From: Variovorax sp. EL159
Lineage (GTDB): Bacteria; Pseudomonadota; Gammaproteobacteria; Burkholderiales; Burkholderiaceae_C
Reading direction: 5' to 3'
DNA: 64,000 bases
Assembly: GCF_900100965.1 (NCBI RefSeq)
Contig: NZ_FMUJ01000002.1
Coordinates: forward strand, 369,869 to 433,868
In this document: one piece after another, positions 29,428-38,182 of the stretch
Numbering within the stretch: position 1 is the first letter of the stretch
How the letters are laid out: each line of letters opens with the position of its first letter
Made by a program: the position numbers and the translations under genes
The notes under the pieces: generated by a model
What the model was told of the DNA's origin: nothing
The model's database searches: none
The model's input: the letters and a program-made list of their open reading frames with translations, nothing else

Positions 29428-31149
29428 ATTAAAACTTTCTACAACCTCAAAATCGCGACCAAGCTGCTTGTGTCGTTCATTGCCGTCCTTGTGTTGACGG
29501 CCTGTGTCGGCGTGATCTCGGTCATGCAGCTCGGCAAGGTTCACCAGATGTCCACGGACCTTTCGACCAACTGGTTGCCGGCCACGCGCTCGTTGCTCGA
29601 ATTGAAGGGCATGGTGGCGAGCTATCGCTCGCAGGAGATGGCGCACGCCCTGTCGGGTTCGTTCACCGAGATGGCGACGTACGAGAAGTCGATGGACGAG
29701 TCGTGGAAGGCACTGCAGAAGAAGCGCACCGAATACGAGGCACTCATCTCGGAGCCCGAGGAGCGTGCGACCTACCCGGTGTTCGAGAAGCTGCTGGCGC
29801 AATACGCGCTCGAACACAACAAGATCATCGCCATCTCCCACACGCAGGACACCGACCAGGTGAGCGGCCTGATCCGTGGCAAGTCGCAGCAGCTGAGCCG
29901 TGAGATGGGCGAAGCGCTGGACAAGCTGACGCAGGTGAACCTGGCGGGCGCGCTCAGCGCGGGCCAGACGGCCGACACGGTGTACGAAGAAGCCAGGCTG
30001 TGGGTGCTGGGCCTGCTGCTGGGCAGCGTGGCGCTGGGCCTGGTGCTGGCGCTGTGGATCGCCCGCATCGTGGCGCGGCCACTGGCGGAAGCGGTGAAGG
30101 TGGCGCAGTCGGTGGCGGCAGGCGACCTGACCAGCCACATCGAGGCGCGAACGACGGACGAGACTGGCTTGCTGCTGGACGCTTTGAAGGGCATGAACGA
30201 CAGCCTCGTGAAGATCGTCGGTGAAGTACGCACGGGCACGGACACGATCGCAACGGCGTCGAGCCAGATTGCTTCGGGGAATCAGGATCTGTCTTCGCGG
30301 ACGGAAGAGCAGGCGAGTTCGCTGGAGCAGACGGCGGCTTCGATGGAAGAGCTGACCTCGACGGTCAAGCAGAACGCGGACAACGCGCGGCAGGCGAATC
30401 AGCTGGCCGTGTCGGCTTCTGAAGTGGCGGTGAAGGGCGGCAACGTCGTGTCGCAGGTGGTGGACACGATGGGTTCCATCAATGCATCTTCCAAGAAGAT
30501 CGTGGACATCATTGGTGTCATTGACGGCATCGCCTTCCAGACGAACATCCTCGCGCTGAACGCGGCAGTGGAAGCCGCACGCGCAGGAGAGCAAGGCCGT
30601 GGCTTTGCAGTCGTTGCCTCCGAGGTTCGTAGCCTCGCGCAACGCTCGGCTGCTGCAGCCAAGGAAATCAAGACGCTGATCGGCGATTCGGTCGAAAAGG
30701 TCGAAGAGGGCAGCAAGCAGGTCGCAGAAGCGGGCCGCACGATGGAAGAGATCGTGGGCAGCGTCAAGCGCGTGACGGACATCATGGGCGAGATCACAGC
30801 TGCGAGCCAGGAACAAACCTCGGGCATCGAGCAGATCAACCAGGCCATCACGCAGATGGATCAGGTCACGCAACAGAACGCAGCGTTGGTCGAAGAGGCT
30901 TCAGCCGCAGCCCAGTCGCTGCAAGAGCAAGCCGGCAGCCTCGTGCAAGCCGTCAGCATCTTCAAGCTCAGCACCCAGTCCAAGGCCGCGCGCCCCGGAT
31001 TCACCCACCTGACGCCGATTCCGAAGGTCGCCAAGCCAACACCGAAGCCACCGGCCAAGGCGCTGCCCGCACGCCGGGCCGCTGCGTCGGCGACGGCACC
31101 CCAACTCGCCATGGCCGGCGACGCGAAGGGAGACTGGACCGAATTTTGA
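29428..31149 (+). CDS. Methyl-accepting chemotaxis protein 6, probable ATT start
   Basis: About 573 residues if translation begins at the ATT at 29428 (reading [M][16 protein letters not shown]). AAAGGAAAA sits at the right distance upstream of it, and homology begins there. No in-frame ATG lies nearby; the alternatives are GTG 29377 and TTG 29395, both without a ribosome-binding site. The domains are TM1, a sensor region ([23 protein letters not shown], Tar/4HB-like), TM2 ([20 protein letters not shown]), HAMP and the shared signalling domain. The end is DWTEF after a Pro/Lys linker. A sigma-28 promoter follows 12 bases downstream. Confidence 0.9.
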   Translation: MKTFYNLKIATKLLVSFIAVLVLTACVGVISVMQLGKVHQMSTDLSTNWLPATRSLLELKGMVASYRSQEMAHALSGSFTEMATYEKSMDESWKALQKKRTEYEALISEPEERATYPVFEKLLAQYALEHNKIIAISHTQDTDQVSGLIRGKSQQLSREMGEALDKLTQVNLAGALSAGQTADTVYEEARLWVLGLLLGSVALGLVLALWIARIVARPLAEAVKVAQSVAAGDLTSHIEARTTDETGLLLDALKGMNDSLVKIVGEVRTGTDTIATASSQIASGNQDLSSRTEEQASSLEQTAASMEELTSTVKQNADNARQANQLAVSASEVAVKGGNVVSQVVDTMGSINASSKKIVDIIGVIDGIAFQTNILALNAAVEAARAGEQGRGFAVVASEVRSLAQRSAAAAKEIKTLIGDSVEKVEEGSKQVAEAGRTMEEIVGSVKRVTDIMGEITAASQEQTSGIEQINQAITQMDQVTQQNAALVEEASAAAQSLQEQAGSLVQAVSIFKLSTQSKAARPGFTHLTPIPKVAKPTPKPPAKALPARRAAASATAPQLAMAGDAKGDWTEF

Positions 31150-31160
31150 GAGGCGAGGGC

Positions 31161-31187
31161 TCAACACCGGCGCGCCGATGCCGATAA
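31161..31187 (+). promoter_or_regulatory. Sigma-28 promoter of MCP7-MCP8
   Basis: TCAA (31161-31164), 15 bases, then a full GCCGATAA (31180-31187). The distance from the preceding MCP stop to the TCAA box is 11 bases, exactly as at 23715. Confidence 0.85.
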
Positions 31188-31247
31188 CGAACCGACAACG
31201 CCGTGTTGCGCGGCGAGATTCGTTCCAGTTCTGAAAGAAAAAGACAA

Positions 31248-32861
31248 ATGAGTTTGAAGAATCTGAAAATCGGCACGCGCCTGGGGTTCGGCTTTGCGGC
31301 CATGCTGCTGTTGATGGCGGTCATTGCCGGCATCGGCATGCTGCGCCTGGCGAACGTGGGCCACGCCACCGACGAAATGATGAAGCACGCGCTGGTCAAG
31401 GAGCGGCTGGCCAACCAGTGGTCGAACCTGCTGGGCCCGACGATCGTGCGCTCCTTCGCCATGGTCAAGGCGACCGACCCGGCCGTCGTGACCTACTTCG
31501 CGAACGCTCGCGCCGAGAGCTCGGCCAAGATCAATCCGGTGCAAAAGAAGCTCGAAGAGATGCTGACTTCGCCGGAAGAAAAGAAGCTGTACGCCGACGT
31601 GGCCGATGCGCGCGCGATCGTGCTGGAGATCATCGAGAAGATCAACAAGCTCAAGTCCGAAGACAAGGGCGCGGAGGCCAGCGAGCTGGCCGACACCAAG
31701 TTCGCGGCGGGCCTGACCGTCTACGAGAACGCCGTGGCCAGCCTCGCGGCGCACCAGCGCGACCGGATCGACGCCGTGGCGCAAGGCATCGCGGCCGACC
31801 AGTCGAGCGGCCGAACCATGCTGATGGTGCTGTCCGGCATCGCGCTGCTGGTGGGGGCGTTGTTTGCGTGGCGCTTGAGCGTGGGCATCGTGCGCCCGCT
31901 GGGGCGTGCCGTGGCCGCGGCCGAGACGGTGGCCGCCGGTGACCTGAGCGCGAGCATCCGAGTGGACAGCCGCGACGAGGCGGGGCAGCTGATGCAGGCG
32001 CTGAAGGACATGAACGCGAGCCTGGCCAAGGTGGTGGGCGAGGTGCGCATGGGCACGGACACGATTGCGACGGCGTCGAGCCAGATTGCTTCGGGGAATC
32101 AGGATCTGTCTTCGCGTACCGAGCAGCAGGCCAGTTCGCTGGAGCAGACGGCGGCTTCGATGGAAGAGCTGACTTCGACGGTCAAGCAGAACGCGGATAA
32201 CGCTCGGCAGGCGAATCAACTGGCTGTGTCGGCTTCGGAAGTGGCGGTGAAGGGCGGCAGCGTCGTGTCGCAGGTGGTGGACACGATGGGGTCGATCAAT
32301 GCGTCGTCCAAGAAGATCGTGGACATCATCGGTGTGATCGATGGCATCGCTTTCCAGACGAACATCCTCGCGCTGAATGCCGCTGTGGAAGCAGCCCGTG
32401 CAGGCGAGCAAGGCCGTGGCTTTGCTGTCGTTGCCTCTGAGGTTCGCAGCCTCGCGCAACGCTCGGCAGCCGCAGCGAAAGAAATCAAGACGCTGATCGG
32501 CGATTCGGTCGAAAAGGTCGAAGAAGGCAGCAAGCAGGTCGCGGAAGCTGGTCGCACGATGGAAGAGATCGTAGGCAGCGTCAAGCGAGTGACCGACATC
32601 ATGGGCGAGATCACCGCAGCGAGCCAGGAGCAGACCTCGGGCATCGAGCAGATCAATCAGGCCATCACGCAGATGGACCAGGTCACGCAGCGGAACGCCG
32701 CGCTTGTAGAAGAAGCCTCGGCAGCAGCGCAATCGCTGCAAGAGCGGGCAGGAAGCCTGTCGCAGGTGGTCAGCGTGTTCCGCCTGGACAGCAGCAGCCA
32801 TGCCATCGACGTGGCGCACCCGCGCTACGCACCATCGCCATTCACGGCATTGGCGCCATAA
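31248..32861 (+). CDS. Methyl-accepting chemotaxis protein 7
   Basis: 537 residues from the ATG at 31248 ([13 protein letters not shown]); an open extension to 31203 lacks support. It is a full-length paralogue of MCP3: same N-terminus, same [11 protein letters not shown] sensor layout, same TM2 style (GIALLLVG-type run before [11 protein letters not shown]), and a signalling domain of the common type, with one R for Q near the end ([10 protein letters not shown]). It ends ...FTALAP without a CheR pentapeptide. The next receptor starts 13 bases after its stop. Confidence 0.95.
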   Translation: MSLKNLKIGTRLGFGFAAMLLLMAVIAGIGMLRLANVGHATDEMMKHALVKERLANQWSNLLGPTIVRSFAMVKATDPAVVTYFANARAESSAKINPVQKKLEEMLTSPEEKKLYADVADARAIVLEIIEKINKLKSEDKGAEASELADTKFAAGLTVYENAVASLAAHQRDRIDAVAQGIAADQSSGRTMLMVLSGIALLVGALFAWRLSVGIVRPLGRAVAAAETVAAGDLSASIRVDSRDEAGQLMQALKDMNASLAKVVGEVRMGTDTIATASSQIASGNQDLSSRTEQQASSLEQTAASMEELTSTVKQNADNARQANQLAVSASEVAVKGGSVVSQVVDTMGSINASSKKIVDIIGVIDGIAFQTNILALNAAVEAARAGEQGRGFAVVASEVRSLAQRSAAAAKEIKTLIGDSVEKVEEGSKQVAEAGRTMEEIVGSVKRVTDIMGEITAASQEQTSGIEQINQAITQMDQVTQRNAALVEEASAAAQSLQERAGSLSQVVSVFRLDSSSHAIDVAHPRYAPSPFTALAP

Positions 32862-32874
32862 AGGGGAAAAGACA

Positions 32875-34629
32875 ATGCAGTGGTTCCAGAATCTTCGCGT
32901 GACCGCCCGGTTGCTCCTGAGCTTTCTCGTGGTCGCGGCGATCGGCGCGGCGGTCAGCGCGCTCGGCATCTTTCACATGGGGCGCATCAGCGCCTCGACC
33001 GAGCAGCTCTACGCGAACGAGCTGCGTGCCCTGCAGGCCGTGCAGGAAGCCAACATCCACCTGCTGTACGCGAGCCGCGCCCAGGTGACGCTGCTGTCGG
33101 CCGGCACGCTCGGCGATCGCAAGGCCGGGGCGGACGAACTCAAGGCGTCGCTCGAAAGCCTGTCGTCGCGTGCCGCCGAGGCCAAGTCTTTCTTTGACGA
33201 GAGCCCGGAGGGCACCAAGCTCTACGGCCGGTTCGAAAGCCTGGTGGGGCCGCTGAAGGCGCACATGAACGACTTTCTGGCGCTGGTCAACAAGCAGCCG
33301 CTGGACAGCTCGCAGTTCGCAAACCAGGTGGGCGAGGACAGCACACGGATGCTGCAGGAGTCGCGCGCCCTGGAAGACGTGCTCAAGGGCATGGTCGCGC
33401 ACAGCAAGGAGCTTGCGCGCGTGCGCGCCGAACAGGCGGACGCCACCTACAAGACCTCGCGGCTGATGATGCTGGTGATGGCGCTGGCCGGCATTGCGGT
33501 CAGCGTGGGGCTGGGCGTGCTGGTCGCGCGCCAGCTGGGCCGTCAGTTGGGCGGCGAGCCGCAGTACGCCGCCGACGTGGTCGGGCGCATCGCCAACGGT
33601 GACCTGTCGATCGCGGTCGAGGCCGATGCCGCGCATGACGGCAGCCTGCTGTACTCCATCAAGCAGATGCAGGCGACGCTGACCTCGGTCGTGGGCGGAA
33701 TCAAGGATTCGAGTGACACCATTGCGACGGCTTCGGGGCAGATCGCGGCGGGGAATCAGGACTTGTCTTCGCGCACGGAGGAGCAGGCGAGTTCGCTGGA
33801 GCAGACGGCGGCTTCGATGGAGGAACTGACCTCGACGGTCAAGCAGAACGCGGACAACGCGCGACAGGCGAATCAACTGGCGGTGTCGGCTTCTGAAGTG
33901 GCTGTGAAGGGTGGCAGTGTCGTCTCGCAAGTGGTGGACACGATGGGATCGATCAATGCGTCGTCCAAGAAGATCGTGGACATCATCGGTGTGATCGACG
34001 GCATCGCCTTCCAGACCAACATCCTGGCGCTGAATGCCGCTGTCGAGGCTGCACGCGCTGGCGAGCAGGGCCGTGGCTTTGCGGTGGTCGCCTCAGAGGT
34101 TCGCAGCTTGGCGCAACGCTCGGCAGCTGCAGCGAAAGAAATCAAGACGCTGATCGGTGATTCGGTCGAAAAGGTCGAAGAGGGCAGCAAGCAAGTTGCA
34201 GAAGCCGGCCGCACGATGGAAGAGATCGTGGGCAGCGTCAAGCGCGTGACGGACATCATGGGCGAGATCACCGCCGCGAGCCAAGAACAAACCTCGGGCA
34301 TCGAGCAGATCAATCAGGCCATCACGCAGATGGACCAGGTAACCCAACAGAACGCCGCGTTGGTCGAAGAGGCTTCAGCAGCGACCCAGTCGTTGCAGGA
34401 GCAAGCCGGCAGCCTCGTACAAGCCGTCAGCGTCTTCAAGCTCGACGCCAACGCAGTCGCCACCACGCGCCCTGGCTTCACCCGCATCACACCGATCCCC
34501 AAGCCCGCCAAGCCAGCACCGAAGCCCCGCGCCAAGGCGTTGCCCGCCCGGCGCGAGCCCGGCACCGGCACGGCCGCCCCCCAACTCGCAATGGCCAGCG
34601 ACGCCAAAGGCGACTGGACGGAGTTCTGA
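32875..34629 (+). CDS. Methyl-accepting chemotaxis protein 8, CheR-tethered
   Basis: 584 residues from the ATG at 32875, behind AAAGGGGAAAA. The open frame extends to 32800 inside MCP7, but homology begins at [14 protein letters not shown]. The sensor region ([24 protein letters not shown]) is Tar/4HB-like, TM2 is [21 protein letters not shown], and a slightly diverged HAMP with [21 protein letters not shown] follows. The signalling domain and Pro/Lys linker match MCP2, ending DWTEF. It is the last receptor before flgK. Confidence 0.95.
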   Translation: MQWFQNLRVTARLLLSFLVVAAIGAAVSALGIFHMGRISASTEQLYANELRALQAVQEANIHLLYASRAQVTLLSAGTLGDRKAGADELKASLESLSSRAAEAKSFFDESPEGTKLYGRFESLVGPLKAHMNDFLALVNKQPLDSSQFANQVGEDSTRMLQESRALEDVLKGMVAHSKELARVRAEQADATYKTSRLMMLVMALAGIAVSVGLGVLVARQLGRQLGGEPQYAADVVGRIANGDLSIAVEADAAHDGSLLYSIKQMQATLTSVVGGIKDSSDTIATASGQIAAGNQDLSSRTEEQASSLEQTAASMEELTSTVKQNADNARQANQLAVSASEVAVKGGSVVSQVVDTMGSINASSKKIVDIIGVIDGIAFQTNILALNAAVEAARAGEQGRGFAVVASEVRSLAQRSAAAAKEIKTLIGDSVEKVEEGSKQVAEAGRTMEEIVGSVKRVTDIMGEITAASQEQTSGIEQINQAITQMDQVTQQNAALVEEASAATQSLQEQAGSLVQAVSVFKLDANAVATTRPGFTRITPIPKPAKPAPKPRAKALPARREPGTGTAAPQLAMASDAKGDWTEF

Positions 34630-34660
34630 ACCAGAAAGACGGCATGCCCAGCCCCGACCC

Positions 34661-34687
34661 TCAAGTTTTGGCGCGCGCTGCCGATAA
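34661..34687 (+). promoter_or_regulatory. Sigma-28 promoter of flgK-flgL
   Basis: TCAA (34661-34664), a 15-base spacer and GCCGATAA (34680-34687), about 60 bases before the flgK start. It places the hook-filament junction genes in the late FliA-dependent class. Confidence 0.88.
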
Positions 34688-34746
34688 ACACCCAGAGGCA
34701 TCGTTCGCGATGCCAGACCCAACACCCCATTGACAGGTAAAGCCTT

Positions 34747-36708
34747 ATGTCCAGCATGTTCTACACAGGTCTGAGCGGCCTCGGCGTCGCCCGCACCGCG
34801 CTGATGACCACCGCCCACAACACGGCCAATGCGTACACGGTGGGCTACAGCCGCCAGGTGGCCGAGATCGCCTCGGCCGGCGGTATTTCGAGCGGCTCGG
34901 GCTTCATCGGCTCGGGGGCCAACGTGCTGACCGTGTCGCGCAGCTACGACCGCTACCTGACCGCGCAGCTCTCGTCGGCGCAGTCGGCTTCGGCGGCGCT
35001 CGCCACCAACGGCACGCAGATCAACCGCATCGACACGCTGCTGGCCGACAAGACCTCCGGCATTGCGCCGCTGATGCAGAGCTTCTTCACCAGCATGCAG
35101 GGCGTGGCCAACACGCCGGCCGACCCGGCGGCGCGCCAGCAGATGATCAGCTCCGCGCAGGCGCTGGCCAGCAAGTTCCGCGCGACCGACCAGTACCTGT
35201 CGGACCTGAACACCTCGGTCAACGAGCAGATCACCGGCAGCGTCGACCAGATCAACACCTACGCGACCAAGATCGCGAGCCTCAACCAGCAGATCAGCCA
35301 GATCAGCGCCATGGCCGGCGGCCAGCCGCCCAACGACCTGCTCGACCAGCGCGACCTGCTCGTGAGCCAGCTCAGCCAGGTGGTGGACGTGAAGGTGCTG
35401 CAGCAGGACAACGGAAAGTACAACGTATTCATCGCCACCGGCCAGTCGCTGGTGGTGGGCGATTACGCCGCCAAGATGGCCGCGGTGCCGTCGGCGGCCG
35501 ACCCGACCCGCAAGGTGGTCGCGCTGTCGGGCTTTGCCGGCAACACCAGCGAACTCGACGACAGCAGCATCACCGGCGGCGTGCTCGGCGGCCTGATGGC
35601 CTTCCGCAAAGAGACGCTGATTCCCACGCAGAACGCGATCGGCCGTCTTGCGATGTCGGTGGCCGATGCGGTCAATGCGCAGCACAAGCTGGGCGTGGAC
35701 CTGAACGGCGCACTCGGCACGAACTTCTTCACGCAGGCCGTGCCGGGCGTGATGTCCAACGCCGGCAACGCGGGCAACCTCACGCTGGGCGCCACGCTGT
35801 CCGACGCGTCGAAGCTCACGACCAGCGACTACAACGTCAGCGTGACCGATGTGGCGGGCACGCTCACCTACTCGGTCACGCGGCTTTCCGACAAGACGTC
35901 GATGGGCTCCTTCACTTCTTTCCCGATCACCTTCGACGGCGTGAGCCTCTCGGCCGCCAGCGGCACGGCACAGGCCGGCGACTCTTTCCTGGTACAGCCC
36001 ACGCGCACCGGCGCACGCGACCTCGACGTGCTGGTGCGCGATCCGGCCAAGGTGGCCGCCGCATCGCCGATCACCACTGGCAACGTCGCCGGCAACAAGG
36101 GCAATGGCGCACTGGGCGCGGCCATCGTCGATGCGTCCTACCCGGCTTCGCCGCTGGCGGGACCGGTCACGCTGAGCTTCGATGCCGGCACCGGCACGCT
36201 GTCGGGCTTTCCGGCCACCTCGGCGGTCACGGTCACGCTGGCCAACGGCACCAGCACCAGCTACCCGGCCGGCACGCCCGTGCCGTACACCGCCGGCGCC
36301 AAGATGAGCTTCGGCGGCATCACCGTCAGCATGACCGGCACGCCCGCGCAGGGCGACACCTTCACCATCAACAAGAACACCTCGGGCGTGTCCGACGGCA
36401 GCAATGCCTTGCTGCTGGGCGCGCTGCAGCGCAAGACCACGATGGGCAACGGCACCGCGACCTTCAACGGTGCCTACTCGCAACTGGTGAGCGAGGTCGG
36501 CAACCGGGCCATGGCGGTCAAGGTCGCCAGCACCACGCAAGACAGCGTGACCGGCCAGATCAAGGCCAGCCAGCAAGGCATCTCGGGCGTCGTCCAGGAC
36601 GAGGAAACCGCCAACCTGCTGATGTTCCAGCAGATGTACCAGGCCAATGCACGCGTGATCCAGACCGCGTCGACCATGTTCGACACGATCCTGGGCATCC
36701 GCGGCTGA
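34747..36708 (+). CDS. flgK: FlgK, hook-filament junction protein 1
   Basis: 653 residues. The N-terminal axial segment (GLSGLGVARTALMTTAHNTANAYTVGYSRQ) and C-terminal QQGISGVVQDEETANLLMFQQMYQANARVIQ are FlgK hallmarks. The middle carries repeated Gly/Thr/Ser-rich outer domains. It joins hook and filament after export with FlgN help. flgL follows after 31 bases; the pair sits behind a sigma-28 promoter and apart from flgB-J because of the receptor array. Confidence 0.96.
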   Translation: MSSMFYTGLSGLGVARTALMTTAHNTANAYTVGYSRQVAEIASAGGISSGSGFIGSGANVLTVSRSYDRYLTAQLSSAQSASAALATNGTQINRIDTLLADKTSGIAPLMQSFFTSMQGVANTPADPAARQQMISSAQALASKFRATDQYLSDLNTSVNEQITGSVDQINTYATKIASLNQQISQISAMAGGQPPNDLLDQRDLLVSQLSQVVDVKVLQQDNGKYNVFIATGQSLVVGDYAAKMAAVPSAADPTRKVVALSGFAGNTSELDDSSITGGVLGGLMAFRKETLIPTQNAIGRLAMSVADAVNAQHKLGVDLNGALGTNFFTQAVPGVMSNAGNAGNLTLGATLSDASKLTTSDYNVSVTDVAGTLTYSVTRLSDKTSMGSFTSFPITFDGVSLSAASGTAQAGDSFLVQPTRTGARDLDVLVRDPAKVAAASPITTGNVAGNKGNGALGAAIVDASYPASPLAGPVTLSFDAGTGTLSGFPATSAVTVTLANGTSTSYPAGTPVPYTAGAKMSFGGITVSMTGTPAQGDTFTINKNTSGVSDGSNALLLGALQRKTTMGNGTATFNGAYSQLVSEVGNRAMAVKVASTTQDSVTGQIKASQQGISGVVQDEETANLLMFQQMYQANARVIQTASTMFDTILGIRG

Positions 36709-36739
36709 CCCCATTCACGCACAGACTTCAGGAACCGCG

Positions 36740-37954
36740 ATGCGCATCAGCACCCAATCCTTCTACGAGCAGAACGTCAACGCCATGGGCCTGCAGCAGC
36801 AGAAGCTGTTCAAGGTCCAGCAGCAGCTGGCGACCAACTCCAAGTTCCTCACGGCCGGCGACGACCCGGTCGGCGCGGCCCGCGCGCTCGGCGTGAGCCA
36901 GACGCTCTCCGAGATCGCGCAGTACGCCACCGGCCGCCAGCGCGCAGGACTCGCGCTGTCGACCGAAGAGAACGCGCTCAACTCGGTGACCGCGATCCTG
37001 CAGAACATCAAGACGCTGACGGTGCAGGCCGGCGGCGGCACGCTGTCGGACGCCGACCGCGACTCGCTCGCCACCACCATCCAGAGCGGCCTCGACCAGC
37101 TCGTGGGCGTGGCCAACTCCGACGACGGCAACGGGCAGTACCTGTTCGCCGGTTTCAAGAGCGGCAGCGCGCCCTTCGTGGCGGCCCCCGGCGGCGGCGT
37201 GCAGTACGTGGGCGACCAGGGCCAGCGGCTCATGCAGATCGACGTGGCGCGGCAGATGTCGACCTCGGACGACGGCCGCTCCGTTTTTCAGTCGGTGCAG
37301 GGCGGCGCGGGCTACGTGACCACGAGCGCGGCGGGCAACACCGGCAGCGGCGTCTTCGGCCCGGTCGGCATCACCAACGCCACGGCACCGAACTACGGCA
37401 AGGACTTCACCATCAGCTTTGCGGGCGGCAACTACACGGTGACCACCAAGGACACGCCCCCGGTGGTGGCCGCCAGCGGCACCTTCTCGCCGGACACGCC
37501 CATTTCTTTCGGCGGCGTGCAGGTGAAGATCAGCGGCGCGCCCGCCAACGGCGACAGCTTCGACGTGTCGACCGCGCAGAACGCCGGCACCGACATCTTC
37601 GCGGCCATCGGCCAACTGGTGAGCGCGCTGCGCACGCCGCTGGCCGGCGGCGGTGCGGCCGCGCAGGCGCAATTGCAGAACGCATTGAGCACCGCCAACG
37701 TGAAGATCACGAATGCGCACGACAACGTGCTGACCGTGCTGTCGTCGGCGGGCTCGCGCCAGACCGAACTCGACGCGCTCGACACCGGCGGCGCCGCGCG
37801 CAAGCTGCAGGAAGAAAGCTACCTGTCGAGCATCGAAGACCTGGACCCGTACAGCGCTATCTCGGAGTTCTACCAGCGCCAGTCGTCGCTGCAGGCGACG
37901 CAGATGACGTTTGCCAAGTTGAACAATATTTCGTTGTTCAATTACTTGAACTGA
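36740..37954 (+). CDS. flgL: FlgL, hook-filament junction protein 2
   Basis: 404 residues. The N-terminus MRISTQSFYEQNVNAMG with QQQLATNSKFLTAGDDPVGAARAL and the C-terminus YSAISEFYQRQSSLQATQMTFAKL match FlgL. The central region is a flagellin-like beta domain. The second gene of the flgKL unit. An 8-bp stem (GGCATCGC/GCGATGCC, 37967-37985) follows its stop. Confidence 0.95.
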   Translation: MRISTQSFYEQNVNAMGLQQQKLFKVQQQLATNSKFLTAGDDPVGAARALGVSQTLSEIAQYATGRQRAGLALSTEENALNSVTAILQNIKTLTVQAGGGTLSDADRDSLATTIQSGLDQLVGVANSDDGNGQYLFAGFKSGSAPFVAAPGGGVQYVGDQGQRLMQIDVARQMSTSDDGRSVFQSVQGGAGYVTTSAAGNTGSGVFGPVGITNATAPNYGKDFTISFAGGNYTVTTKDTPPVVAASGTFSPDTPISFGGVQVKISGAPANGDSFDVSTAQNAGTDIFAAIGQLVSALRTPLAGGGAAAQAQLQNALSTANVKITNAHDNVLTVLSSAGSRQTELDALDTGGAARKLQEESYLSSIEDLDPYSAISEFYQRQSSLQATQMTFAKLNNISLFNYLN

Positions 37955-37966
37955 GTGCGGGTGTGG

Positions 37967-37985
37967 GGCATCGCGGTGCGATGCC
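37967..37985 (+). terminator. Stem-loop after flgL
   Basis: GGCATCGC (37967-37974) pairs perfectly with GCGATGCC (37978-37985) around GGT. No T-run follows, so termination strength is uncertain. Read the other way it would also end the minus-strand T6SS module. Confidence 0.45.
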
Positions 37986-38011
37986 AGCGGGCGATGGCAA
38001 GCCCCGGTTGC

Positions 38012-38173
38012 TCAGATCACATAGGGCCGGGAATTCAACTTCTGGCGGTATTCGAGAGGAGGCGGAAAGAGCGCGGAGACCAGCGCCCCGCGCGGGTCAC
38101 GCAGATTCACGGCAAGCGCCGGCTCGCCGGTTTCCCAAACGGCAATGGTCGCCAGGCCAATGGCTGCATTCAT
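38012..38173 (-). pseudogene. Detached C-terminal piece of the Tla3-like adaptor
   Basis: 53 codons in the same frame as tla3, starting 9 bases past its stop: an Ala/Ile helix (NAAIGLATIAVWETGEP), then LAVNLRDPRGALVSALFPP and a short tail ending NSRPYVI. This helix - NLRDP - PP pattern resembles the end of DUF2875 proteins as I remember them. In the bases just upstream the next reading frame (+1) gives a protein-like run, GFGWSNAWAENCERAA. Two small indels could therefore have cut this end off the adaptor. It is too short and poorly led to look like an independent gene. Confidence 0.5.
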
Positions 38174-38182
38174 GCCGCCCGC

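Noticed and set aside
20321..32969. Several 400-600 codon minus-strand frames within the receptor array
   Set aside because: They lie antisense to the MCPs and repeat the same composition in each copy (RVHDL...FHRAA). They reflect the repeated signalling domain, not genes.
22770..34430. Regularly repeated sequence that might suggest a CRISPR or satellite
   Set aside because: Repeats are about 700 bases long, lie in frame within MCP genes and encode the conserved signalling hairpin. There are no short direct repeats with unique spacers.
34375..36714. Long open frame (about 780 codons) on the minus strand across flgK
   Set aside because: It is the antisense shadow of flgK and the end of MCP8. 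Composition is His/Arg/Val/Gly-rich with no domain, as expected from the complement of GC-rich coding DNA.
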